The notes under the pieces were generated by a model, which worked only from the letters and a program-made list of their open reading frames with translations, had not been told where the DNA came from and made no database searches. The position numbers and the translations under genes are program-made. Of a stretch of 16,527 bases of DNA, positions 1 through 6,621 are shown piece by piece; within the stretch, counting starts at the first letter, position 1, and every line of letters starts with the position of its first letter. The DNA comes from Christensenella sp. UBA4379 (lineage in GTDB: Bacteria > Bacillota > Clostridia > Christensenellales > Aristaeellaceae): the NCBI GenBank assembly GCA_002391225.1, contig DGRV01000079.1, positions 12,723 to 29,249 of the forward strand. The letters run 5' to 3'.

Positions 1-562
1 CCAGGGCGGTGGTGGGCTCGTCGGCAAAGAGCACGGCGGGCTCGCAGATCAGGGCGATGGCGATCATGATGCGCTGCCGCATCCCGCCCGAAAGCTGGTG
101 GGGGTAGCGCTTCATGTTCTGCTCCGGGTTGGGCAGGGAGATCAGCCGCAGGATGTCCAGGGCCTTTTGCTCCGCCTCCTCACGGCTCACCCGGTGATGG
201 CGCAGATAGGTTTCCGTGATCTGCCGCCCTACCTGCATGGTGGGGTTCAGGAAGGTGAAGGGGTCCTGAAAGATCATGGACATGCGGTTGCCCAGGATGT
301 CCATGATTTCCCGATCGCTCATCTTCAGCACATCCCGGCCTTCAAACAGGGCTTCCCCGCCCTTGACCGAGCCGCTGCTTCGGGGGTTCAGGCCCATGAC
401 CGTCCGGATGGTGACGGATTTTCCGCAGCCCGATTCGCCCACGATGCCCACCGTCTCCCGGCGGTTCACGTAAAAGGAAACGCCGCGCACCGCCTGTACG
501 CTGCCCTGGTAGGTATCAAAGGTCACCACCAGGTCCCTGACGTCCAATATCTTTTCTGACAT
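1..562 (-). CDS. Oligopeptide/dipeptide ABC transporter ATP-binding protein (OppD/DppD type), 3' end outside window
   Basis: The first 187 codons of a nucleotide-binding subunit that would power peptide import from the cytoplasmic face. The Walker A motif GESGCGKS lies at residues 42-49, the Q-loop FQDP at 98-101, the ABC signature LSGGMRQR at 157-164 and the Walker B AVLFADEP at 176-183, all intact. The PTMQVGRQITE stretch and the signature are typical of the OppD/DppD group. The ATG at 562 follows an AAAGGA ribosome-binding site. It is the fourth gene of the binding protein-permease-permease-ATPase set and starts 57 bp after the OppC-like gene, with no terminator visible between them. The C-terminal part, including the oligopeptide-transporter C-terminal region, and any OppF partner lie beyond base 1. 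Substrate class (oligo- versus dipeptide, or nickel) cannot be decided from this fragment. Confidence 0.93.
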   Translation of the reverse strand, partial: MSEKILDVRDLVVTFDTYQGSVQAVRGVSFYVNRRETVGIVGESGCGKSVTIRTVMGLNPRSSGSVKGGEALFEGRDVLKMSDREIMDILGNRMSMIFQDPFTFLNPTMQVGRQITETYLRHHRVSREEAEQKALDILRLISLPNPEQNMKRYPHQLSGGMRQRIMIAIALICEPAVLFADEPTTAL

Positions 563-619
563 GTTGATCCTTTCAGATACAAAGAAACAAACGACAAAAG
601 AAAGCGGAGAAACCCCGCG

Positions 620-1558
620 TCAGCCCCGGAGCTTGGGGTCCAGGGCGTCCCGCAGGCCGTCGCCCACGAGGTTGAAGCACAGCATCGTGACGCCGACCAT
701 CACGCAGGGGATGATGAACTGGTAGGGGTAGTAGCGGAAGTTCTCCCCGGCGGCCTTGATCAGCTGGCCCCAGGAGGGGGTGGGCGGGGTCACGCCCAGG
801 CCGATGTAGCTTAAGAAGGCTTCATAGAAAATCACGCTGGGGATGCTCATGGTGATCCCGACGACGCGGATGCCCAGGGTGTTGGGGATTAGGCGCTTGA
901 CGATGATCCACCAGGCGGAGGCGCCGAGGGTCTCCGAGGCGGTCACAAAGTCCCGCGCCTTGATCTGCAGCACCAGGCCGCGGGTGGCGCGCGCCGAGCC
1001 CATCCAGCCGGTGAGGCTCATGGCCAGGATCAGGGTGATGATGTTGCCGGAGCCAAAGACCAGCATCAAAAGGATCATGTAAATCAGGCTCGGGATGCCC
1101 ATCAGCACGTCGATCAAACGCATGATCAGGGTATCGAGCCACCCGCCAAAGTACCCGGACACGCCGCCGACGATCATCCCGATCGCCTCGGGGATCAGGG
1201 TAGCCAGCACGGCGATTAGGAGAGAGATCCTTCCGCCCTCCCACACGCGGGTCCAAATGTCCCGGCCCATGTTGTCTGTGCCGAACCAGTGCTCCGCGTT
1301 CGGGCTCTGGTTCAGGGCGGAATAATCGTTCGTCCGGTAGTCGTACTCATTCATCATCGGGCCGAACAGCACCATCGCGATCAGCAGGGCGATGGCGGCC
1401 AGGCTGATCACCGCGGTGCGGTTCTTTTTGAAGGTACGCCAGACGTCCTTCCAGTAGGTGGTCTGTCTGCGGACGATGGCCTCGTCCACCTGGGAAGGAG
1501 GCGGCAGACGGTCAAAATCGTCTTCCCGGAATACCAGGGGCTGCTGCATTTTCTCCAT
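620..1558 (-). CDS. Peptide ABC transporter permease, OppC/DppC type
   Basis: A 312-residue inner-membrane permease, normal length for OppC. It has a soluble N-terminal segment of about 45 residues, a first membrane span near 48-68 (OppC N-terminal domain), the family hallmark HWFGTDNMGRDIW at about 90-102, and five further hydrophobic segments forming the BPD_transp_1 core. The cytoplasmic coupling (EAA-like) loop is the TASETLGASAWWIIVKRLIP region at about 206-225. The ATG follows the OppB-like stop codon by only three bases, so the two permeases are probably translationally coupled and form the heterodimeric channel. The gene is unbroken. Confidence 0.94.
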   Translation of the reverse strand: MEKMQQPLVFREDDFDRLPPPSQVDEAIVRRQTTYWKDVWRTFKKNRTAVISLAAIALLIAMVLFGPMMNEYDYRTNDYSALNQSPNAEHWFGTDNMGRDIWTRVWEGGRISLLIAVLATLIPEAIGMIVGGVSGYFGGWLDTLIMRLIDVLMGIPSLIYMILLMLVFGSGNIITLILAMSLTGWMGSARATRGLVLQIKARDFVTASETLGASAWWIIVKRLIPNTLGIRVVGITMSIPSVIFYEAFLSYIGLGVTPPTPSWGQLIKAAGENFRYYPYQFIIPCVMVGVTMLCFNLVGDGLRDALDPKLRG

Positions 1559-1561
1559 TCC

Positions 1562-2491
1562 TTAATCCCCCTTCCTGCCGCTTTCGCGGATGCGCGGGTC
1601 CAGCAGGCCGTAGGCCACGTCCACCAGCAGGTTCATGGTCACCAGGAACGAGCCGTAAAAAATGGTCAGCCCCATGATCAGCGGATAGTCCAGGTTGGTG
1701 ATGGAGTCCACAAAATACCTGCCCAGGCCCGGAATCAGGAACATGCTTTCCACCACGAAGGACCCCATCATGATGCTGGCAATCCGGATCCCGAGGCCTG
1801 TGACGATGGGCACCAGGGAATTCTTGATCTCATGCCGGGCGACCACCTGCACCGGGCTTAAACCCTTGGCCCGGGCGGTGGTAATGTAGTCCTGGGTCAT
1901 GACGCCCAGCATGCTGGCGCGCATGGAGCGGGTCTCCCCCGCCACCGTGCCCAGGCCCAGGACGATGGCCGGCATGATCATCTTATCCGGCGTACCCCAG
2001 CCCACCACGGGCAGCCATTTGAGCCGCACGCCAAAAAAATAACGCATCAGCGGCCCTAAGACCATGCTGGGCAGGGCGATGCCCAGCACCGCCACCAGCA
2101 TCAGGAGATAATCCGGCCAGCGGTTTCGGTACTGGGCGCAGAGGATGCCGAACAGCAGCCCGATCATGACGCTGAAAACCAGGCTGGTCAGGCCCAGCTT
2201 GGCGGACACCGGGAAGCCCTCCCGGATGATGTCGACCACGCTGCGCCCCGCTTTTTTGAGGCTCCAGCCCAGGTCGCCCCGGAGCAGGTTGCCCATGTAG
2301 CGGACATACTGCTCCGCCACCGGCCGGTCCAGCCCGTAATACTCCCGCTGCTTTTCCTGCACCGCCGCCTTGGTCTTGAGGTTGGCGAACGGGTCGCCCG
2401 GAATCAGCTTCATGAGAAAAAAGGTGGCCGTCGCCAGCACGAACACCGTAGCGATGGCGATCAGCACTTTGTTCAGCACATATCGGCCCAT
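1562..2491 (-). CDS. Peptide ABC transporter permease, OppB/DppB type
   Basis: A 309-residue permease starting MGRYVLNKVLIAIATVFVLATATFF in which an N-terminal membrane span is followed by the PGDPF motif typical of OppB. Later come GLDRP, a BPD_transp_1 core, and the coupling loop around YITTARAKGLSPVQVVARHEIKN. I chose the ATG at 2491 because AGAGGA lies seven bases upstream; an in-frame TTG at 2509 would swallow that site. The terminus LLDPRIRE is typical of the family. An intrinsic terminator ends only a few bases upstream of the ribosome-binding site, so expression needs read-through from the binding-protein gene or a promoter I could not recognise. Confidence 0.94.
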   Translation of the reverse strand: MGRYVLNKVLIAIATVFVLATATFFLMKLIPGDPFANLKTKAAVQEKQREYYGLDRPVAEQYVRYMGNLLRGDLGWSLKKAGRSVVDIIREGFPVSAKLGLTSLVFSVMIGLLFGILCAQYRNRWPDYLLMLVAVLGIALPSMVLGPLMRYFFGVRLKWLPVVGWGTPDKMIMPAIVLGLGTVAGETRSMRASMLGVMTQDYITTARAKGLSPVQVVARHEIKNSLVPIVTGLGIRIASIMMGSFVVESMFLIPGLGRYFVDSITNLDYPLIMGLTIFYGSFLVTMNLLVDVAYGLLDPRIRESGRKGD

Positions 2492-2507
2492 GAAAACGTC
2501 CTCTTTC

Positions 2508-2547
2508 AAAAAAACAGCGGGAGCCGTCCGTCCGGCACAGCTCCCGC
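2508..2547 (-). terminator. Intrinsic terminator between the binding-protein and permease genes
   Basis: On the minus strand an 8-bp perfect stem (GCGGGAGC/GCTCCCGC, arms 2540-2547 and 2517-2524) with a 15-base loop is followed by TG and seven T residues (2508-2514). Its T-tract ends just before the AGAGGA ribosome-binding site of the OppB-like gene. This is a common way to make more binding protein than permease. Without the inserted element at 2571-2839 it would lie about 20 bp after the binding-protein stop codon. Confidence 0.85.
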
Positions 2548-2570
2548 CGGGTTCGTGTTCTTACAGTTTA

Positions 2571-2839
2571 TACTGATTTTCAGTTAAAACATGTGCAGAT
2601 GTGGGATGGATTTTGTGTCAGATCAAGGAAGACGTCCGAAAGCGTACCCGAAGGGACGGATCCCGCCGCGCCCAGTGGGCGATGAAGGCGGGAGAAGTCC
2701 CCGTAAGCAAGGCGTTATCAGCCGCGACAGCGACTTAGAACGCCATTGCGCACGGTGGGCGTAGCCCGGTGAGGACGGCTGACACAGAGATGGCACAAAA
2801 GACGCCCACAGATGTACATGGAGTAGATGAAAACCAGTA
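2571..2839. mobile_element. MITE-like non-coding element with long imperfect terminal inverted repeats and TTA target duplication
   Basis: This fills the 329-bp gap between the OppB-like and binding-protein genes. Its two ends are inverted repeats in three matched blocks: 2570-2582 versus 2828-2840 (12 of 13), 2590-2605 versus 2805-2820 (13 of 16) and 2611-2620 versus 2791-2800 (9 of 10). The spacers are equal (7/7) or nearly so (5/4). TTA occurs directly at both borders (2568-2570 and 2840-2842), as expected of a 3-bp target duplication. The right-hand TTA is the stop codon of the binding-protein gene read on the minus strand. The interior is G+C-rich and folds locally: 2661-2667 pairs with 2687-2693 around an inner GCCC/GGGC hairpin, and 2711-2716 with 2739-2744. 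No convincing coding sequence is present. A structured RNA element or an extragenic repeat family without transposition are alternatives. Confidence 0.68.
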
Positions 2840-4432
2840 TTACTTGGTAAAGCCGCTGACGTCGAGGTCGCCGCCGTCCTTCAGATAGAATCCGGAAGCG
2901 CCGGGCGCGGTGACCAGGTAATGAGCGTCCCAGCCCAGGATGATGCACATGGCGTTATCGCAGAAGTAGGCTTCCAGCTTGGCGTAATTAGCCAGGCGTT
3001 CGTCCAGGGTCGGGGAAGACACAGCCGCTTCAAACAGGGCGTCAAACTCGGGATCGGCGTAGCCGCGCAGCGGAGAACCGGAGTTGGAACGGAAGCCGTC
3101 CAGATAGGATTCGCAGGCGTCCGGCACGGAGGCTTCGTTGCCGCCCCACCACAGGTCATAAGCGCCGCTCATGGCGTTGGAGATCATCACCTGGATGGTG
3201 CAGGGAGCAATTTCCGTTTCGAGGCCCAGGTTCACGCGCAGCTGATCCTGCACGGCGGCCAGGCTGTCGATGGCGCCCTGGGATTCATAGCACATCAGCT
3301 GGAGCACGGGGATCTGGTCCTTGGTGACGCCCAGCTCTTCCAGAGCCGCGTTCAGGTACTGGTTGGCCAGCTCGACGTTGGCGGTGGTATCCCAGCCGCG
3401 GTAGTCGGGGTTCGCTTCATAAGCCGGTTCGCCGGGGGCGCTCAGACGCCAGGCGGGCGTATAGCCGTTCATGACGGAGGCGGCCAGGGCTTCGCGGTCC
3501 AGCGCGGTGTTGATCGCGCGGCGGAAGTTGGCGTTGGACAGGAACTTGCCGGTCTCTTCACTCCGGCCGCCCGCGCGCAGGTTCAGGCCCTGATAGGTGG
3601 AGGAGTAGGATTCGCCCTTGACGAAGCCAGCGTCTTCCAGGGTCTGCAGCTGCAGGGGGTTCTGGATGGAGGCGATGTCCAGCTCGCCGGCCAGCATCAT
3701 GTCCACGGTCACGTCGGCGGTGGCGTTCAGGGTGATGCTGATTTCATCCACCTTGGCCTTTTCGGCGTCGTGATAGGCCGGGTTCTTGACCAGGGTCACG
3801 CTGGCGTCGTCCAGCCATTCCTGCACCATGTAGGGGCCGTTGGCCAGGGGCAGGTAGGAGGAGGAGCCGTAGATTTCGCCGCCCGCTTCCACGTAGGCCT
3901 GCTCCAGGGGAGCATAGAGGCTCGTGCTGGTAAAGGCGCTTTCATAGGTGGGGTTGATGAAGGTGTATTCGATGGTGTAGTCGTCCAGCTTCTTGACGCC
4001 GACTTCCTCAAAGGAAACCTCGCCGTTGTAATAGGCTTCCGCGTTCACAAAATTGAAGGTGGCGTTGTCCTTGGGGTCGGCCGGGTTCAGCAGACGCTGG
4101 GCGGCATAGTACAGGTCGTCCGCGGTGATGGGGGTCGTGCCGTCCTGATAGGTCAGGCCCTGACGGATGGTGAAGGTCCAGACCTTGCCGTCTTCGCTCT
4201 TCTTGAAGCTCTCGGCCACGCCGGGCACGTACGCACCGGAAGCGTCCTGGGTCAGCAGGGTTTCGGCGATGTGGGTCAGGATGAAGTTGGCGGTGTCCAG
4301 GTTGGACATGCCGTAATCCAGGGTGTTGGGGTCATAGCCATAGGCTACGCGAACAACATTTCCTTCCGCCACAGCGGGCACCAGCGCCGCGCACAGCATC
4401 AGGCAGAGCATCATCGAGATGATTCTTTTCAC
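2840..4432 (-). CDS. Extracellular peptide-binding protein of an ABC importer (SBP_bac_5 family)
   Basis: A 530-residue solute-binding protein that would capture peptides outside the membrane and deliver them to the OppBC-like channel. The N-terminus MKRIISMMLCLMLCAALVPA followed by VAEG is a Sec signal peptide with a likely AVA/EG cut. Family hallmarks include a lobe-I start VRVAYGYDPNTLDYG, the LTYQDGTTPITADDLYYAAQR segment at about 112-132, and FRRAINTALDREALA further on. The start is GTG at 4432 with AGGAGG eight bases upstream; the upstream TTG at 4450 overlaps this site. The cysteines in the signal peptide do not make a good lipobox, so the protein may be released or held by its transporter, which is unusual for a Gram-positive binding protein. 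It is the first gene of the operon and has its own strong promoter. Confidence 0.93.
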   Translation of the reverse strand: MKRIISMMLCLMLCAALVPAVAEGNVVRVAYGYDPNTLDYGMSNLDTANFILTHIAETLLTQDASGAYVPGVAESFKKSEDGKVWTFTIRQGLTYQDGTTPITADDLYYAAQRLLNPADPKDNATFNFVNAEAYYNGEVSFEEVGVKKLDDYTIEYTFINPTYESAFTSTSLYAPLEQAYVEAGGEIYGSSSYLPLANGPYMVQEWLDDASVTLVKNPAYHDAEKAKVDEISITLNATADVTVDMMLAGELDIASIQNPLQLQTLEDAGFVKGESYSSTYQGLNLRAGGRSEETGKFLSNANFRRAINTALDREALAASVMNGYTPAWRLSAPGEPAYEANPDYRGWDTTANVELANQYLNAALEELGVTKDQIPVLQLMCYESQGAIDSLAAVQDQLRVNLGLETEIAPCTIQVMISNAMSGAYDLWWGGNEASVPDACESYLDGFRSNSGSPLRGYADPEFDALFEAAVSSPTLDERLANYAKLEAYFCDNAMCIILGWDAHYLVTAPGASGFYLKDGGDLDVSGFTK

Positions 4433-4507
4433 TGCGGTTTCCTCCTGCAAAATAATGAAAGTGGTTCAGCCGGCTGTCTATTCTTAAAAACAGCGGTTCC
4501 TGGTTGA

Positions 4508-4536
4508 ATTATACCATAATTGACCCATGAAAACAA
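4508..4536 (-). promoter_or_regulatory. Promoter of the peptide importer operon
   Basis: TTGTTT (4531-4536), a 17-bp spacer and TATAAT (4508-4513) on the minus strand, with a TGG extended -10 element. The start of transcription would be near 4501, giving a leader of about 70 bases. The leader contains the short palindrome CAGCCGGCTG but no riboswitch I recognise. Confidence 0.82.
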
Positions 4537-4594
4537 CATTTTGTCCCCCGTATCCGTCATGGATTCCAAGGAGCGATTGTATTTATTTTGTATT

Positions 4595-4639
4595 AAAAAA
4601 ACAGCAGGCCCCGTCCGGTCTTCCCGCCGGGGTCTGCTG
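4595..4639 (-). terminator. Intrinsic terminator of the redox-stress operon
   Basis: A 12-bp stem with one G-U pair (arms 4628-4639 and 4602-4613) is followed on the minus strand by TG-like sequence and seven T residues (4595-4601). It lies 36 bp after the glutathione peroxidase stop codon and insulates that operon from the importer promoter at 4508-4536. Confidence 0.9.
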
Positions 4640-4674
4640 AAAAACTGATTCCTGATCCTTGGATCAGCGCTGTA

Positions 4675-5214
4675 TTACAGAAGCGCCTTGACGCAGGCTT
4701 CCACCGCGCCCATGTCCGCCGTCGGCTCGAACCGGGCGACGACGTTTCCCTGCCGGTCGATCACAAACTTGGTAAAGTTCCACTTGATGTCCGGCTTTTT
4801 GTCCCAGTCGGGATCCGCTTCGGAGAACATCTTCTCCAGCAGGGCCTTATAGGGATGCTCACTGAAGCCTTCAAAGCCCTTCTGGGATTTAAGGTACGTG
4901 TAGAGCGGCAGCTCGTTGGCCCCGTTCACGTCCGCCTTCTTCATCTGGGGGAAGGTGGTGTTAAAGTGCATGGTGCAGAATTCATGGATTTCCTCGTCCG
5001 TGCCCGGGGCCTGGCCGCCGAACTGGTTGCAGGGAATGTCCAGAATCTCCAGTCCCTGGTCGTGATAATCCCGGTACATCTTCTCAATCGGCTCATACTG
5101 GGGCGTAAAGCCGCAGCCGGTGGCGGTGTTCACCACCATGATGACCTTGCCCTTGTAATCCGCCAGGTTCAGGGATTCGCCCTTGCCGGTGGTAACGGTG
5201 TAATCGTAAATCAT
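4675..5214 (-). CDS. Glutathione peroxidase family protein (thiol peroxidase), Cys type
   Basis: A 179-residue protein of normal length for bacterial Gpx/BtuE, which reduces hydrogen peroxide and organic hydroperoxides in the cytoplasm, usually with thioredoxin as donor. The peroxidatic Cys34 is in NTATGCGFTPQY and is encoded by TGC, so this is not a selenoprotein. The second signature DIPCNQFGGQAPGTDEE carries Cys62 and Gln68, and KWNFTKFVID carries Trp145 and Asn146, completing the catalytic tetrad. Cys80 in HEFCTMHFN is a plausible resolving residue. CGGAG lies eight bases before the ATG. The gene is last in a redox operon, 51 bp after an OhrR-type peroxide sensor, which suggests induction by organic peroxides. 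Confidence 0.95.
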   Translation of the reverse strand: MIYDYTVTTGKGESLNLADYKGKVIMVVNTATGCGFTPQYEPIEKMYRDYHDQGLEILDIPCNQFGGQAPGTDEEIHEFCTMHFNTTFPQMKKADVNGANELPLYTYLKSQKGFEGFSEHPYKALLEKMFSEADPDWDKKPDIKWNFTKFVIDRQGNVVARFEPTADMGAVEACVKALL

Positions 5215-5265
5215 GCTGAAAGCTCCGTTATAATATTTGTTCTTAAAAACCGCCCGCAGGGAGCA

Positions 5266-5709
5266 CTATCTCTCCTCCAGGCAGGCCAGCGCCTTGTCCA
5301 GGATGGTTTTCAGTTGGAGCAGATCCTCCATGGGCAGGTGCAGGCAGCCTTCCATCGCGGCGGGGACCCGGACCGCCTCGTCCCGCAGCGCCGCCCCCGC
5401 TTCCGTCAGCTCGACGAAGAGCTTCCTCTCGTTCGTCACGGGCCGGGTGCGGCGGACCAGCCCCTGCTTTTCCAGCCGCTTGAGCAGCGGGGCCAGGGTG
5501 CCGGAATTGAGGTGGACCCTTTTGCCCAGCTCTCCCTCCGTCATGCCGCCGAATTCCCAGAAGACCATCATCACCACATACTGCGTGTAGGTCAGCCCCA
5601 GCTTTTCAAGAGGCTCCCGGTAGCGCCGCACCACTTCCTTGGCGCAGGCGTACAGGGGGAAGCAAAGCTGGTTTTCCAGGCGGATGCAGTCATACCGATT
5701 GTCGCTCAT
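5266..5709 (-). CDS. ohrR: MarR-family organic peroxide sensor/repressor, OhrR type
   Basis: A 147-residue winged-helix regulator. The N-terminus RLENQLCFPLYACAKEV matches the OhrR form, in which a single Cys near residue 15 is oxidised by organic hydroperoxides and releases DNA; here it is Cys16, with Cys22 and Cys8 nearby. The segment LGLTYTQYVVMMVFWEFG leads into the DNA-binding part (LGKRVHLNSGTLAPLLKRLEKQGLVRRTR), and the wing NERKLFVELTEAGAALRDEA follows. It sits inside the operon between the DUF1858 gene and the peroxidase gene it probably controls. The ribosome-binding site is poor (AGGAG is 13 bases upstream), hinting at low expression. I see no promoter of its own and no copy of the Bacillus TACAATT-type operator. 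Confidence 0.9.
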   Translation of the reverse strand: MSDNRYDCIRLENQLCFPLYACAKEVVRRYREPLEKLGLTYTQYVVMMVFWEFGGMTEGELGKRVHLNSGTLAPLLKRLEKQGLVRRTRPVTNERKLFVELTEAGAALRDEAVRVPAAMEGCLHLPMEDLLQLKTILDKALACLEER

Positions 5710-5758
5710 GCGTCGTCCGCTTCTCCTGTCTTCCCGTTGTTCTTTGGACGCCCCGAGG

Positions 5759-5965
5759 TCAGTTTTCTCCCTTGGCCGCCAGGAATTCGTTCAGCTTGTC
5801 CACCAGCTCGTCCGCGTTCGTGCCGTGGGCGGCGCAGCCCATTTCAAGGCTTTCCCTTTGGCTGAAGGGGCAGCCCATGCAGTGCATGCCGTATTCCATC
5901 ATGATCGGGGCGGTGTCCCGGTCGATCAAAAGCACTTCTCCGATGGTCATTTCCTTGGTGATCAT
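5759..5965 (-). CDS. DUF1858 domain protein (hybrid-cluster-protein-associated redox disulfide type)
   Basis: A 68-residue single-domain protein beginning MITKEMTIGEVLLIDRDTAP. The family hallmark is GMHCMGCPFSQRESLEMGC, a HCxGC pair followed by ESLE, and it ends with the typical HGTNADELVDKLNEFL. The CxxC pair is thought to be redox-active, and family members are often found near hybrid-cluster proteins or other nitrosative/oxidative stress genes. The ATG at 5965 is nine bases from GGAGG; an in-frame ATG at 5971 is only three bases away and so less likely. It lies 69 bp after the PNPOx-like gene and 49 bp before ohrR, on the same strand without a terminator. Confidence 0.9.
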   Translation of the reverse strand: MITKEMTIGEVLLIDRDTAPIMMEYGMHCMGCPFSQRESLEMGCAAHGTNADELVDKLNEFLAAKGEN

Positions 5966-6034
5966 GTTCATGTTCCTCCCATGTATTGTCAGGCCTTTCC
6001 GGCCCTCGCGTTATCAAAGCTGATCTCTCATTCC

Positions 6035-6436
6035 TCAGAAGCAGACCGTCTCCGGCGCTTCGGTAAAGGAAGAGAAGGTAGCCTGGGCGTTTTTAAAATA
6101 CAGCATCTGCATGTTCCCGTCGTCGGGGCTGTACATGGCCTTGAGGCTGGGCATCTTTTCCAGCATGGCCACCTTCACGTCCCGGTTGTCGTCGTTGACC
6201 AGCTCGCCCGCCACGCGCAGCCATTTTCCGTCCTTGAAGGCGCAGATTTCCGCCTTGGGGTTTTCGGCCAGCTGCTTGGAAACGGCCTTTACCTTGCCGG
6301 TCTGGATATACAGCTTTCCGCCGCACACAAGGACGGTCCCGAAGGGACGGACCCGCGGCTGATCGCCCTCCATGGTGGCCAGATAATACGTTCCCGCTTC
6401 CGTCAAAAATTCACATACTTTGTTGATCGCTTCCAT
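6035..6436 (-). CDS. Pyridoxamine 5'-phosphate oxidase-like FMN-binding split-barrel protein
   Basis: A 133-residue single-domain protein, MEAINKVCEFLTEAGTYYLA then TMEGDQPRVRPFGTVLVCGGKLYIQTGKVKAVSKQL in consecutive stretches, with strand order and spacing typical of small PNPOx-like flavoproteins (the NimA/general stress FMN-binding group). The true enzyme PdxH is much longer, so a role in B6 synthesis is unlikely; reduction of a small molecule or a flavin cofactor is more plausible. The ATG at 6436 has AGGAGG seven bases upstream; longer starts would run into the promoter. It is the first gene of the redox operon with ohrR and the peroxidase. Confidence 0.88.
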   Translation of the reverse strand: MEAINKVCEFLTEAGTYYLATMEGDQPRVRPFGTVLVCGGKLYIQTGKVKAVSKQLAENPKAEICAFKDGKWLRVAGELVNDDNRDVKVAMLEKMPSLKAMYSPDDGNMQMLYFKNAQATFSSFTEAPETVCF

Positions 6437-6473
6437 GGTCTCTTCCTCCTTCATGTTCCTGAGCCCTTCCATC

Positions 6474-6502
6474 GGTTGCGCGCTGTCTGATTGCGCGCAA
6501 CC
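6474..6502 (-). promoter_or_regulatory. Perfect 10-bp inverted repeat at the transcription start (candidate operator or 5' hairpin)
   Basis: GGTTGCGCGC (6474-6483) and GCGCGCAACC (6493-6502) are exact inverted repeats with nine bases between them. Relative to the promoter at 6512-6540 they occupy about +3 to +31. Within the repeat, TTGCGCGCAA (6491-6500) is itself a palindrome and is nearly repeated at 6476-6485. No T-tract follows, so it is not a terminator. It could be the binding site of the OhrR encoded in the operon, or an mRNA-stabilising hairpin. Confidence 0.65.
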
Positions 6503-6511
6503 AGTAGTTCT

Positions 6512-6540
6512 ATTATAGTTTCCCGGCCTCCCGATATCAA
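6512..6540 (-). promoter_or_regulatory. Promoter of the redox-stress operon
   Basis: TTGATA (6535-6540), exactly 17 bp and TATAAT (6512-6517) on the minus strand, close to consensus. Transcription would start near 6505 and run through the PNPOx-like, DUF1858, ohrR and glutathione peroxidase genes to the terminator at 4595-4639. Confidence 0.88.
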
Positions 6541-6568
6541 TAGAAAATTCAAGCAAAGTTTCTTATTT

Positions 6569-6594
6569 TGAGAGATATTCTATCAATTCTCTCA
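6569..6594. repeat. 7-bp inverted repeat upstream of the redox operon promoter
   Basis: TGAGAGA (6569-6575) and TCTCTCA (6588-6594) are perfect arms around 12 A+T-rich bases. The site lies between the stop of the exported aldo/keto reductase gene and the -35 at 6535-6540. It has no T-tract on the minus strand, so it is a poor terminator; an upstream regulator site is possible. Confidence 0.4.
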
Positions 6595-6621
6595 TTCTGT
6601 TTTAAGGCGCTTGAATAGGCT

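Noticed and set aside
2590..2820. Known riboswitch or T-box in the leader of the OppB-like gene
   Set aside because: No conserved core of a riboswitch class or T-box is visible, and the flanking TTA repeats with long inverted ends are better explained by insertion.
2718..2948. A 76-codon minus-strand frame running out of the binding-protein gene into the MITE-like element
   Set aside because: It overlaps the real gene in another frame and is rich in Arg/Pro/His, with no ribosome-binding site; the element looks non-coding.
2921..4507. Long plus-strand open frame (528 codons) opposite the binding-protein gene; similar frames opposite the Fe-S aldo/keto reductase (11334-12581) and M3 peptidase (12470-13768)
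   Set aside because: They are mirror images caused by the G+C-rich third codon positions of the real genes: low-complexity Gly/Val/Gln/His composition, no ribosome-binding sites and no recognisable domains.
4675..5214. Selenoprotein form of glutathione peroxidase
   Set aside because: The active-site codon is TGC (cysteine) and no in-frame TGA occurs.
5215..5265. Possible terminator or promoter between ohrR and glutathione peroxidase
   Set aside because: The CCC-TGC-GGG hairpin before TTTTT has only three pairs, and the TATTAT-like sequence has no -35 at a usable distance; read-through within one operon is the simpler reading.
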